Assembly: GCA_947177025.1 (NCBI GenBank)
Contig: CAMWSQ010000003.1
Location: 1-36,446, forward strand
DNA length: 36,446 nt
Source of the DNA: an uncultured Mollicutes bacterium
GTDB taxonomy: Bacteria; Bacillota_I; Bacilli_A; Acholeplasmatales; Anaeroplasmataceae
Reading direction: 5' to 3'
In this document: positions 9,075 to 17,674 of the stretch, piece after piece
How positions within the stretch are numbered: position 1 is the first letter of the stretch
How the letters are laid out: every line of letters begins with the position of its first letter
The notes under the pieces: model-generated
Told to the model about the DNA's origin: nothing
The model's database searches: none
The model's input: only the letters and a program-made list of their open reading frames with translations
Program-made: the position numbers and the translations under genes

Positions 9075-11624
9075 CTATTCTTCCTTTAGCTCATATAAAA
9101 GCTTTAGCGCTTCTAGTGGAGTTAAAGTGTTTACATCAATTTCATCGATTCGCTTTTGTATCCGTTCTGCACGTGTCTCCTTGATGACTTCTTCCTTAGA
9201 ATCATATTCTAAGAAATTAAATAAATCTAGAGATTGGATAGATTGGGTATTTGATTCTGCTTCTAAGGAATCTAAAATCATTTTACTTCTTGCAATTAAA
9301 GACTTTGGTAATCCAGCAAGACTTGCTACATTAATACCATAGCTCTTATCTGTTGGACCATCTAAAACCTTATGTAAGAAGGCTACCCCATCCTCTGTTT
9401 CTTTTGCTTCTACATGAACATTTTTTAAACGCTTTAATTTTTGGTCTAAAACTGTTAATTCATGATAATGCGTTGAGAATAAAGTGACACAGCCTATGCG
9501 CTCATGAACATACTCCAAAATTGCTTGAGCAAGAGCCATACCATCATAGGTGGCAGTTCCTCTTCCAATTTCATCAAATAAAATCAAGCTGTTTTTAGTT
9601 GCATTTGTAATTGCATAATTGGCTTCCATCATCTCCACCATAAAGGTAGATTGACCTGATACCAAATCATCTGATGCACCAATACGGGTATAAATTGCAT
9701 CAAACACCATCAAATCAGCAGATTTAGCTGGAACAAAGGAGCCAATTTGAGCAAGAATCGCAATCGTTGCAAGCATACGCATATAGGTAGATTTACCACT
9801 CATATTTGGTCCTGTAATCAACATCATATTATAGGTGTTGATATCCACATCATTTACAATATATCCCGATTTTAGTATTGTTTCTAGAACAGGATGTCTT
9901 CCATCCACAATGGTTATTGATCGCTTTGTGTTAAACGTTGGTCTTACATAGTTTTGTTTTGTAGCAACATCACTTAAGGAAATATAGCAGTCTATAGTAG
10001 CCAGCTCATCTGCTAGATTCTGTAAACTTGTGATATACCTTGAAGCAATCGCACGCAACTCAACAAAAATGTCATATTCAATAGAAACAATTTGCTCATT
10101 TGAATGAAGGACAATGTCCTCATATTCCTTTAATTCCTTTGAAATAAAACGCTCAGCGTTTGCTAAGGTTGCACGTCTCTCATAGCCAATATTCTCTGGT
10201 AAGCTTGAAATAGCTCCCTTAGAAACCTCAATATAATAGCCAGTTACACGATTATAGCCGACCTTTAGAGTTTTAATTCCTGTAAGCTCCTTTTGGCTAA
10301 TTTCATAGTTTAGTATCCATTCTTTACTATGATTTAAAATGGATTTGATTTCATCAAGTTTAGGATTATATCCCTCCTGAATCATCCCACCTTCTTTTAT
10401 AGATAAAGGTGGATTTTCTACAAGTGCACGATTTAAAACATCATATAAATCCCTATGAGCATCCATCTGCTCTGCATAAGCCTTAGCTGCAGGAATATGT
10501 AAAGAGGAAATAATTTCCTTAATTTCTGGGATATGCTTTAGAGATTTTCTTAGCCATACTAAATCCTTTGCATTTGCATTTCCTGAGGCTATTCTTCCGA
10601 TGATTCTTTCTAGGTCATACACATTCTTAAAATACTCTTTTAATTCAGATTTTTCCAAATAATGAGCATTAAAGCATTCCACAAAGTCTAATCTTTGACA
10701 AATTGCGTTCAAATCACACAATGGTTTATCTATCCATTTATGCAGCATTCTTGATCCCATAGCTGTCTCACAATGGTCTAAATGCCATAATAAAGAACCG
10801 GACCTATTATTATATCTTAGGGTCTCGCATAGCTCTAAATTTTTCTTTGTAAAAGCATCAAGATGTAGATATTCTTGATGAATATAGTTTTGAATTTTCT
10901 TTAAATGCGTAGGCATCTGTTTCTTTGTTTCAATAAAATAATGTAAAATGACACCTACTGCAGGATAATATTCCTCTTCTAATTCAGAAACAATTGGTAA
11001 TAATTCTGCTGGAATAGAATAATCGGCAACACGGGATAATACAATTTGATTTTTCTTTACAAAGGAGTCTAATGTAGAATTGGTATAGCCTTCAGATATA
11101 ACAATTTCCTTAATATGCAAGGAAAGAATCTCATTGGCCAATACTTCAAAATTATTTAATTTTGTAAGATATCCTTCTCCTGTAGATAAATCACAATAAC
11201 ACAAAAGATATTCTCGCTTCACTTGGAGAATACCTGCAATGTAATTATTTTCTTTGTCATTTAATCCAGAATCCTGTGTACCTGGTGTAATAATTTTTAC
11301 AACACCACGCTTTACGATTCCTTTGGCTTCCCTAGGGTCTTCTACCTGTTCTACAATAGCTACCTTATAGCCTTTTGAAATTAAACGCTCTGCATAAGGC
11401 TCATAGGCATGAAAAGGGACTCCACACATAGGAACACGTTCCTTTACCCCTGCATCCTTTCCTGTTAATGCAAGTTCTAGTTCCTTAGCACCTGTATGGG
11501 CATCCTCAAAAAACATTTCATAGAAGTCGCCAACTCTATAAAACAAAATTGTGTCTGGATAATCTTTTTTAATTTCTATATATTGCTCCATCATTGGAGT
11601 ATATTTTAATTCTTTTTCTTTCAT
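9075..11624 (-). CDS. mutS: DNA mismatch repair protein MutS
   Basis: FYRVGDFYEMFFEDA; TGPNMSGKSTYMR; FDEIGRGTATYDG; STHYHEL. Confidence 0.98.
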   Translation of the reverse strand: MKEKELKYTPMMEQYIEIKKDYPDTILFYRVGDFYEMFFEDAHTGAKELELALTGKDAGVKERVPMCGVPFHAYEPYAERLISKGYKVAIVEQVEDPREAKGIVKRGVVKIITPGTQDSGLNDKENNYIAGILQVKREYLLCYCDLSTGEGYLTKLNNFEVLANEILSLHIKEIVISEGYTNSTLDSFVKKNQIVLSRVADYSIPAELLPIVSELEEEYYPAVGVILHYFIETKKQMPTHLKKIQNYIHQEYLHLDAFTKKNLELCETLRYNNRSGSLLWHLDHCETAMGSRMLHKWIDKPLCDLNAICQRLDFVECFNAHYLEKSELKEYFKNVYDLERIIGRIASGNANAKDLVWLRKSLKHIPEIKEIISSLHIPAAKAYAEQMDAHRDLYDVLNRALVENPPLSIKEGGMIQEGYNPKLDEIKSILNHSKEWILNYEISQKELTGIKTLKVGYNRVTGYYIEVSKGAISSLPENIGYERRATLANAERFISKELKEYEDIVLHSNEQIVSIEYDIFVELRAIASRYITSLQNLADELATIDCYISLSDVATKQNYVRPTFNTKRSITIVDGRHPVLETILKSGYIVNDVDINTYNMMLITGPNMSGKSTYMRMLATIAILAQIGSFVPAKSADLMVFDAIYTRIGASDDLVSGQSTFMVEMMEANYAITNATKNSLILFDEIGRGTATYDGMALAQAILEYVHERIGCVTLFSTHYHELTVLDQKLKRLKNVHVEAKETEDGVAFLHKVLDGPTDKSYGINVASLAGLPKSLIARSKMILDSLEAESNTQSIQSLDLFNFLEYDSKEEVIKETRAERIQKRIDEIDVNTLTPLEALKLLYELKEE

Positions 11625-11633
11625 ATAATCCTC

Positions 11634-12779
11634 TTATTTAAACATATGAAGAATCAAAAATATTGAGACAAATAGACCAAGAACGACAACAAGAGTAATC
11701 GTTGGAACAATGAGCTTGGTCCACCTAAAATTCAGTCTTTTCTTTTGAAAATAAGGATTTTCATCTAAATCAACTTCCTCATTTCGATTCGGTTTTTGAG
11801 TAGAAAGAGTTTCTGCATTTGTTACTGGTGGTAGAGGCTTTGTTTCCTGTAAAACAGTAAATGGAGCCTCCTCCTCTTGAGGAGAGGCTAAATCGCCAGA
11901 TTTAGGCTCAGCTGTTGTATCTAATGTAATGAATTTTGCAGTCTCATTCTCTTCTGTTTGCATTACGCTTAATTGAGCAGTTTCTTCTACAGAATCTGGC
12001 TCTTGAGTTTCATCATCAAGTTCAATGACTTCTTCCTCTGGTTTGGCTTCTAAATGCTCAGTTACAGCAAGACTTGAGGCAACAATCAATTCTTCTTTTG
12101 GTTCAAATTCTGGATCATAGGATTCATTTGGCAAATCAGAAAATTCTTCTATAACGTCTTCATTAGCTTCTATAGATTCAGCTTCATAAGGAAGATCTAT
12201 GCTTGTATCTAAAGCTATAGAAAGTGTTTCTAAAGAATCTTCTATTGGTTCATAAGAAACATCTTCTTTTTCCTCTACAGAAGAAAGATTTTCAAGCATA
12301 CTCTTAATTTGATCAATTTTATCAGCTAGAAGCTCTGATTCTTCTAAAGAAGGTTTTTCTTCCTTAGGTTCAACAACAGGTTCTTCTTCTATTTGAGATT
12401 CAATTGTATCCTCTAAATCTTCCTTAGAAAGTTCAATAGCATCCTCATTTTCTGAGTCTAGTTCCTCAGCTTTTGTTGGTTCAAAATTGTAGACATCATT
12501 TGAATCTTCATTGCTTTCTTGTAAAACTTCTTTTGGTGATTCCTCTAGAGATTCTATACTCTCAGGTACAGACCCTTCATTATCTAAAACTGGTTCTTCA
12601 GCTATAGGCTCTTCTTGTAAAGAAGCTGGCTTGGATTCAGTGCGATGTGCAGCACGAATTGCTTCAATGCGTCTTAAAATTTCTTGAAGATATTCGTCAT
12701 TGCCTTTTTTGCGGGGAAGAGGATCCTCTTTATCCTTCGATATTACTTGCTCTTTTTTTTTTGTGTAGGTGCTGATGTA
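11634..12779 (-). CDS. -1-frame ORF: acidic Glu-rich region plus C-terminal transmembrane helix; probably the 3' half of the 12743..13900 gene reached by frameshift. The 12299 Met in the ORF track is an internal Met
   Basis: Open from just after TAA at 12780-12782 to TAA at 11634. No in-frame ATG/GTG/TTG between 12779 and 12299 on manual translation. C-terminus TKLIVPTITLVVVLGLFVSIFLILHMFK. Confidence 0.75.
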   Translation of the reverse strand, partial: YISTYTKKKEQVISKDKEDPLPRKKGNDEYLQEILRRIEAIRAAHRTESKPASLQEEPIAEEPVLDNEGSVPESIESLEESPKEVLQESNEDSNDVYNFEPTKAEELDSENEDAIELSKEDLEDTIESQIEEEPVVEPKEEKPSLEESELLADKIDQIKSMLENLSSVEEKEDVSYEPIEDSLETLSIALDTSIDLPYEAESIEANEDVIEEFSDLPNESYDPEFEPKEELIVASSLAVTEHLEAKPEEEVIELDDETQEPDSVEETAQLSVMQTEENETAKFITLDTTAEPKSGDLASPQEEEAPFTVLQETKPLPPVTNAETLSTQKPNRNEEVDLDENPYFQKKRLNFRWTKLIVPTITLVVVLGLFVSIFLILHMFK

Positions 12780-13900
12780 TTATCACGTTTTTTAGTTTCT
12801 GTTTTTGGCATTGGCATATTAATTCCATGACTAATTGCCAACTTAGCAGTTTCAGCATCTACATTTAAGTATGGTAAAAGCTTCTCAATGATATCAGCTA
12901 CTATATCTTCTTTTGCAGCTTTCTTTCTTGGTTTTGGTTCTTCTTCATGATATTCTTCTAAAGACTCAATAACTGCCTTGTCATCTGCTTCAAGATAGAT
13001 TACTTTCTTAGCTCTACCACGCTTGAAGTTATCGATAGCATCAAGGTCAACTCTAAACTTTAATGGTTCTGCAATTTCTCCGCCAATAATTGTATTTGCT
13101 TCAATTGTAGGATATTTTGCTTGCTTAAGAAGGAATAAAATCAAATTGATTAATTCTTCCTTTTTCATTAAAGATGAAATACCTAAAGCCTGTAATTCAC
13201 AGAACTCATTTAATTGAGTAATTGTCATTGCATTCAATTGTCTTTGTAAAACCAAAGTCAATTTTCTTCTAGCCTTCATCATTTCCTTGACATAGACTAA
13301 AAGATCTTCTTTCTTTAAACGAGCTGGGACGTCAAATCCATATTTTTTAGCAAAAAGACGGATTTCCTCTAAAGAGAAAGAATTTTTTAACAATGCTTCT
13401 AACTTAGTCTTTGGATAAGCATCAAATTCTTTTGAAGTATCTAGTGTAACTTCATTGATTGCTTGAGAAAAAGATACAAAGCTTTCTAATTTATATTTTT
13501 TCGTATTAATTAAACGTGTAATTTCTCCATCTTGTAAGCCAATACCTACATGGTTGAAAATTAAAAGTTTCCATAAATTCTTGCGATATAAATAGAAATC
13601 CTCATCAGTTCCTACTTTTTCAAATAAGCTTTGAAGTTGAAACTCTGTAAAAGATGCATAGGATTCAAGTTTTGCAAAAGCGTCTCTTGTTAAAGAATGA
13701 GAATTCAAAGTCTTAATTCTTTCATTCAAAGCACTCACTAATGCCATTGCATTGATTTTTCTTGGAATCTTTGAATCACGTTCCATGAAAAATTTCTTGG
13801 TTTGGTCTCCACTTAATAAAGCTAATTTTGAAACTATGGTCTCCAAACCCATTCTTCTATTAAAAATCACAACAACTTCTTTTTCTGCTATATAATCCAT
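12743..13900 (-). CDS. Hypothetical protein with tandem SAP/Rho_N-like helical modules and Lys-rich C-terminus
   Basis: LLKNSFSLEEIRLFAKKYGFDVPARLKKEDLLVYVKEM and AMTITQLNEFCELQALGISSLMKKEELINLILFL look like tandem LxxLx(n)G..KK.EL modules; ends QKKKSK at an A10 tract. Confidence 0.75.
   Translation of the reverse strand: MDYIAEKEVVVIFNRRMGLETIVSKLALLSGDQTKKFFMERDSKIPRKINAMALVSALNERIKTLNSHSLTRDAFAKLESYASFTEFQLQSLFEKVGTDEDFYLYRKNLWKLLIFNHVGIGLQDGEITRLINTKKYKLESFVSFSQAINEVTLDTSKEFDAYPKTKLEALLKNSFSLEEIRLFAKKYGFDVPARLKKEDLLVYVKEMMKARRKLTLVLQRQLNAMTITQLNEFCELQALGISSLMKKEELINLILFLLKQAKYPTIEANTIIGGEIAEPLKFRVDLDAIDNFKRGRAKKVIYLEADDKAVIESLEEYHEEEPKPRKKAAKEDIVADIIEKLLPYLNVDAETAKLAISHGINMPMPKTETKKRDNTSAPTQKKKSK
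12753..12762 (-). promoter_or_regulatory. Candidate slippery site: A10 followed by G, containing A AAA AAG in the zero frame
   Basis: Minus strand ...ACA CAA AAA AAA AAG AGC AAG TAA; -1 reading gives ...AAA GAG CAA GTA ATA TCG AAG GAT... open for ~370 codons. Confidence 0.65.
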
Positions 13901-13932
13901 AAAATCACAACCTTTTCGATAATTCTCTTATT

Positions 13933-13961
13933 ATAATATAATAAAAACTACAAAATTTCAA
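13933..13961 (-). promoter_or_regulatory. Possible promoter upstream of the SAP/Rho_N-like gene
   Basis: TTGAAA-N17-TATTAT, with TATAAT 3 nt further on, upstream of 13900. Confidence 0.4.
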
Positions 13962-14022
13962 GATTGAAAGGCTTATCTTTTAAAAATAATGCATATATTT
14001 TGTATTTTTTTAGAAAAAAATA

Positions 14023-14045
14023 TAAAAAAACCAATAAAATTGGTC
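14023..14045 (-). terminator. Intrinsic terminator after the pfl operon
   Basis: ACCAAT-TTT-ATTGGT followed by T7 on minus strand, just past the stop at 14049. Confidence 0.7.
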
Positions 14046-14048
14046 TTT

Positions 14049-14279
14049 TTACATTGCATCATGTATTGTTCTTGCAATAACATCATCCTGCTGTTCCTTT
14101 GTAAGCTTGATGAAGTTTACTGCATATCCAGATACTCTTATTGTAAGCTGGGGATATTTTTCTGGATGCTTCTGTGCATCAAGTAGTGTCTCACGATTAA
14201 AGACATTGACATTTAAATGATATCCACCATTTTCCATGTATCCATCTAGCATTTGAACTAAATTATCAATTCTAGACAT
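14049..14279 (-). CDS. Stand-alone glycyl-radical domain of pyruvate formate-lyase (C-terminal part of a split PFL)
   Basis: 76 aa: [51 protein letters not shown]; own ATG with SD-like AGGAAAGGAAG about 9 nt upstream. Confidence 0.9.
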   Translation of the reverse strand: MSRIDNLVQMLDGYMENGGYHLNVNVFNRETLLDAQKHPEKYPQLTIRVSGYAVNFIKLTKEQQDDVIARTIHDAM

Positions 14280-16311
14280 GACTAGCTTCTTCCTTTCCTA
14301 AGGATTGTGGAGTTATAGAGAATGTATTTGAAATACCATCTCTTGAATATGCATAAGGGATTTTAGCTACACTTTCTAAAGATGCTAGAGCCCCTTTGGC
14401 ATCTCTTCCATGCATTGGATTTGCACCTGGTGCAAGGGGTTCTCCTGCTTTTCTTCCATCTGGTGTATTTCCTGTATTTTTCCCATAAACTACATTCGAT
14501 GTGATTGTCAGAATTGACATTGTAGGAATAGACTCTCGATACGTTGCATGCTTCTTAATTTTGGTCATAAATGTCTTAACAAGCCATACTGCTAGCTCAT
14601 CTACTCTGTCATCATTATTCCCATATTTTGGAAAATCTCCTTCAATTCTAAAATCAACAATTACACCTTCCTCATCACGTATTGGATAAACCTTGGCATA
14701 TTTAATAGCTGATAATGAGTCTGCTGCACAGGATAATCCTGCAATTCCTGTAGCAAAATATCGTGTTATTTTAGAGTCATGTAGTGCCATTTCGATGCTT
14801 TCATAGGCATATTTATCATGCATATAATGAATGAGATTTAAGGTGTTCACATAGACCCCTGCAAGCCATTCCATCATAGTTTCATACTTTTGAAGGACTT
14901 CATCAAAATCTAATGCATCTTCTCCATGAACTCCTTCAAACTTAGGTGAAACTTGGAAATGTTTTTTTGTCTTTTCATCAATGAGTAGTTCATCCTTTCC
15001 CCCATTTAATGCATACAATAAACACTTTGCAAGATTCGCTCTAGCTCCAAAGAATTGCATATCCTTTCCAACACGCATTGGAGATACACAGCAGGCAATA
15101 CAATAATCATCTCCCATTTCAGGACGCATTAAGTCATCTGATTCATACTGAATGGAGGAAGTTTTTATGGAAATTTCTGCACAAAATTTTTTAAAATTTA
15201 TTGGTAGATTTTTACTCCAAAGGATGGTTAAATTTGGTTCGGGAGCTGGACCTAAATTTATGAGTGTATGAAGAATACGAAATGCAGTTTTTGTTACTAG
15301 AGTTCTACCATCTATTCCCATACCACCAATGGATTCTGTAACCCATGTTGGATCCCCTGAAAAAAGCTCGTTGTAGGATTGAACACGCATAAATTTGATG
15401 ATACGTAATTTCATAATGAAATGATCAATCAGCTCTTGTGCTTCCTTTTCTGTAATTCTTTTATTTTGTAGGTCTCTTTCAATGTAAATGTCTAAAAATG
15501 TTGAATTTCTTCCAATAGACATTGCTGCTCCATTTTGTTCTTTGGTAGCTCCAAGATACCCAAAATATAAGGCTTGAATGGCTTCCTTCGCTGTTGTTGC
15601 TGGCTTAGAAATATCACAATTGTAGATTTCAGCAAGCTTCTTTAAATTTTTTAATGCTCGAATTTGTTCAGATAACTCCTCACGCTCCTGAATTCTTTTT
15701 TCCGTCATTTCTCCATCGATCATTTTTTTGTCTAATTCCTTATGCCGAATGAGTTCATCTACACCGTATAAGGCAACTCTTCTATAGTCACCCACAATTC
15801 TACCTCTTCCATAGGAATCAGGTAAACCTGTCAGGATATGTGCTTTTCTACAGGCACGCATTGTTTCTGTATAAGCATCATATACACCATCATTATGTGT
15901 TTTACGATATTTCGTAAAGATTTCTTTCACTCTATCACTGACCTGATACCCATACATTTCGCAGGCAGAAACAGACATCTTAATTCCTCCATAAGGCTGA
16001 AGAGAACGCTTAAATGGCTCATCTGTCTGTAAGCCTACAATCTTTTCTAAAGATGGATCAATGTAACCAGCCTTATGACTTGTCAAACTGGAAACAATAT
16101 CGGTATCCGCTTTTAAAACTCCACCGGCTTCTCGTTCTTGTTTGGATAAGTCTAAAATCTTATTCCACAAGTCTATTGTGTCCTGAGTTGGTCCTTCTAA
16201 AAAGGAACCATCCCCTAAATATGGAGTATAGTTATTTTGAATGAAATCTCTGACATCGATTTCATCACTGCTCCAACGACCAGGATGAAATCCTTCCCAT
16301 GCTTCTATCAT
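14272..16311 (-). CDS. pflB: Formate C-acetyltransferase catalytic body lacking the glycyl-radical domain
   Basis: Active-site [62 protein letters not shown], then stop TAG at 14272. Confidence 0.95.
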   Translation of the reverse strand: MIEAWEGFHPGRWSSDEIDVRDFIQNNYTPYLGDGSFLEGPTQDTIDLWNKILDLSKQEREAGGVLKADTDIVSSLTSHKAGYIDPSLEKIVGLQTDEPFKRSLQPYGGIKMSVSACEMYGYQVSDRVKEIFTKYRKTHNDGVYDAYTETMRACRKAHILTGLPDSYGRGRIVGDYRRVALYGVDELIRHKELDKKMIDGEMTEKRIQEREELSEQIRALKNLKKLAEIYNCDISKPATTAKEAIQALYFGYLGATKEQNGAAMSIGRNSTFLDIYIERDLQNKRITEKEAQELIDHFIMKLRIIKFMRVQSYNELFSGDPTWVTESIGGMGIDGRTLVTKTAFRILHTLINLGPAPEPNLTILWSKNLPINFKKFCAEISIKTSSIQYESDDLMRPEMGDDYCIACCVSPMRVGKDMQFFGARANLAKCLLYALNGGKDELLIDEKTKKHFQVSPKFEGVHGEDALDFDEVLQKYETMMEWLAGVYVNTLNLIHYMHDKYAYESIEMALHDSKITRYFATGIAGLSCAADSLSAIKYAKVYPIRDEEGVIVDFRIEGDFPKYGNNDDRVDELAVWLVKTFMTKIKKHATYRESIPTMSILTITSNVVYGKNTGNTPDGRKAGEPLAPGANPMHGRDAKGALASLESVAKIPYAYSRDGISNTFSITPQSLGKEEASHV

Positions 16312-17069
16312 TTTATTTTCCTCTTTTCTTTCGTATTCTTTTTAAATATTCTATGAACAGCATCCATTTCTTCCTTTGTAGGAGGTAAAACATCCTTTAA
16401 TGGATAGGTCAGTCCCAATCGCTGATATTTCTGTACTCCCATAGTATGATAAGGCAATAGTTCTACATTTTCCACAGTTTTTAATTCATCTATAAATTTT
16501 TTTAATTCCTTTAAATCAGCTTCATTTGCTGTAATGCTTGGAATGATTACATGCCTTATCCATATTGGCTTTTGATGGTCAGATAAGAATCTTGCAAAAC
16601 TTAAAATATTTTGATTATCTTTTCCTGTAAGAGCTATATGCTTTTCTGCATTCATATGCTTAATGTCTAAAAGAAATAAATCTGTCACTTCTAAAAGCTC
16701 TAAATGCTTTTGAACATTTATTGGATTGTTTGGATTAAATGTGACTCCAGAGGTATCACAAGCTGTATGAATATGGATTTCCTTCAATCTCTTAAATAAT
16801 TGGATTAAAAAATCAATCTGTAAAAGGGGTTCCCCACCTGATGCAGTTACACCACCTGTAGTTCCAAAATAGGTTTTATATTTAAGAATTTCTTCCACAA
16901 GAGCCTCTACTGTATAAAGCTCTGCATCCTCCATACTTCATGTGTCTGGATTATGGCAATACTGGCATCTTAAGGAGCATCCTTTAAAAAAGATGACAAA
17001 GCGAATTCCTGGTCCATCCACTGTACCAAAGGTTTCAAAGGAATGAATTCTACCCAATTTTTCTTGCAT
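16308..17069 (-). CDS. pflA: Pyruvate formate-lyase-activating enzyme (radical SAM) containing an in-frame TGA at codon 44; the track ORF 16308..16934 is only the part after the TGA
   Basis: Manual translation from ATG 17069: [43 protein letters not shown][TGA][18 protein letters not shown]...; radical-SAM CxxxCxxC lies upstream of the TGA. Confidence 0.88.
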
Positions 17070-17158
17070 TCTTGTACCTCTTTTCGTTTACATTAGTAGT
17101 ATAAACCAATTTAAATAATTCATAACAGAAAGCAAAAAAAACTTTTTAAAAAGAAAAA

Positions 17159-17185
17159 ACGCTCGATTCATTCAGAATCAAGCGT
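17159..17185 (-). terminator. Intrinsic terminator overlapping the 3' end of the membrane protein gene
   Basis: ACGCTTGATTC-TGA-ATGAATCGAGCGT hairpin followed by T6. Confidence 0.7.
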
Positions 17186-17674
17186 ACCTTCATCATTGGG
17201 TTCCTCATCTATATCTTCTTCTAAATCATAGATAGAATATGTTTTATAAAGTACGAATCCTGTGGAAAAGCAATTCCACAAAAATAAAGCAATAACTATT
17301 CCATAAAGCGCATAGGTGATTGCCCCATTCCAGGAGGAATTCATAGAGGCATATTTATACCACACATCAAAAATAAAATATTCGATAAACAGGAGCGTAA
17401 TGGATAAAATTGTACTTGCAAGGGTATTAATCGTCAGTAAATAGTAAAAGGGCTGTTTCCTTTTAAAGTGCATGATAATAGAGTATAGCATATATCCAGA
17501 TTGAAGTAAACCTACTACAAAACACCAAATGACAATGCCAAAGAGATACCCTCGATTTGTATACTGCTTTAACGCTACCATAATAATGCTTGTTATGGCA
17601 TAGGCTGCAACAAGTGTGATGGACATCAAAGAGGTTAACTGAGTGAGTGCTTTCTTTTTAAATTCTGTTCTCAT
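17168..17674 (-). CDS. Predicted multi-pass (about 4 TM) membrane protein, unknown function
   Basis: Four hydrophobic segments; acidic C-terminus; starts in ATGA overlap with the upstream DHH gene. Confidence 0.75.
   Translation of the reverse strand: MRTEFKKKALTQLTSLMSITLVAAYAITSIIMVALKQYTNRGYLFGIVIWCFVVGLLQSGYMLYSIIMHFKRKQPFYYLLTINTLASTILSITLLFIEYFIFDVWYKYASMNSSWNGAITYALYGIVIALFLWNCFSTGFVLYKTYSIYDLEEDIDEEPNDEGTLDSE

Noticed and set aside
11634-12299. Independent 221-aa gene starting at Met 12299
   Set aside because: The frame remains open with the same Glu-rich coding character for about 155 codons upstream, so this Met is internal.
12753-12762. T10/A10 run as part of a transcription terminator
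   Set aside because: On the minus strand it is an A-run within the coding 3' end, not a U-tract following a hairpin.
16938-16940. Genome-wide genetic code 4 (UGA = Trp)
   Set aside because: TGA is the natural stop of mutL, miaA, aroK, folC, the DHH gene, yqfD and others. Reading it as Trp would extend the 17168 membrane protein through its terminator and fuse YqfD to PhoH. TGG is used freely for Trp.
16938-16940. Selenocysteine at the pflA TGA
   Set aside because: Homologues have Trp, not Cys/Sec, at this position and no convincing SECIS hairpin was noticed immediately downstream.
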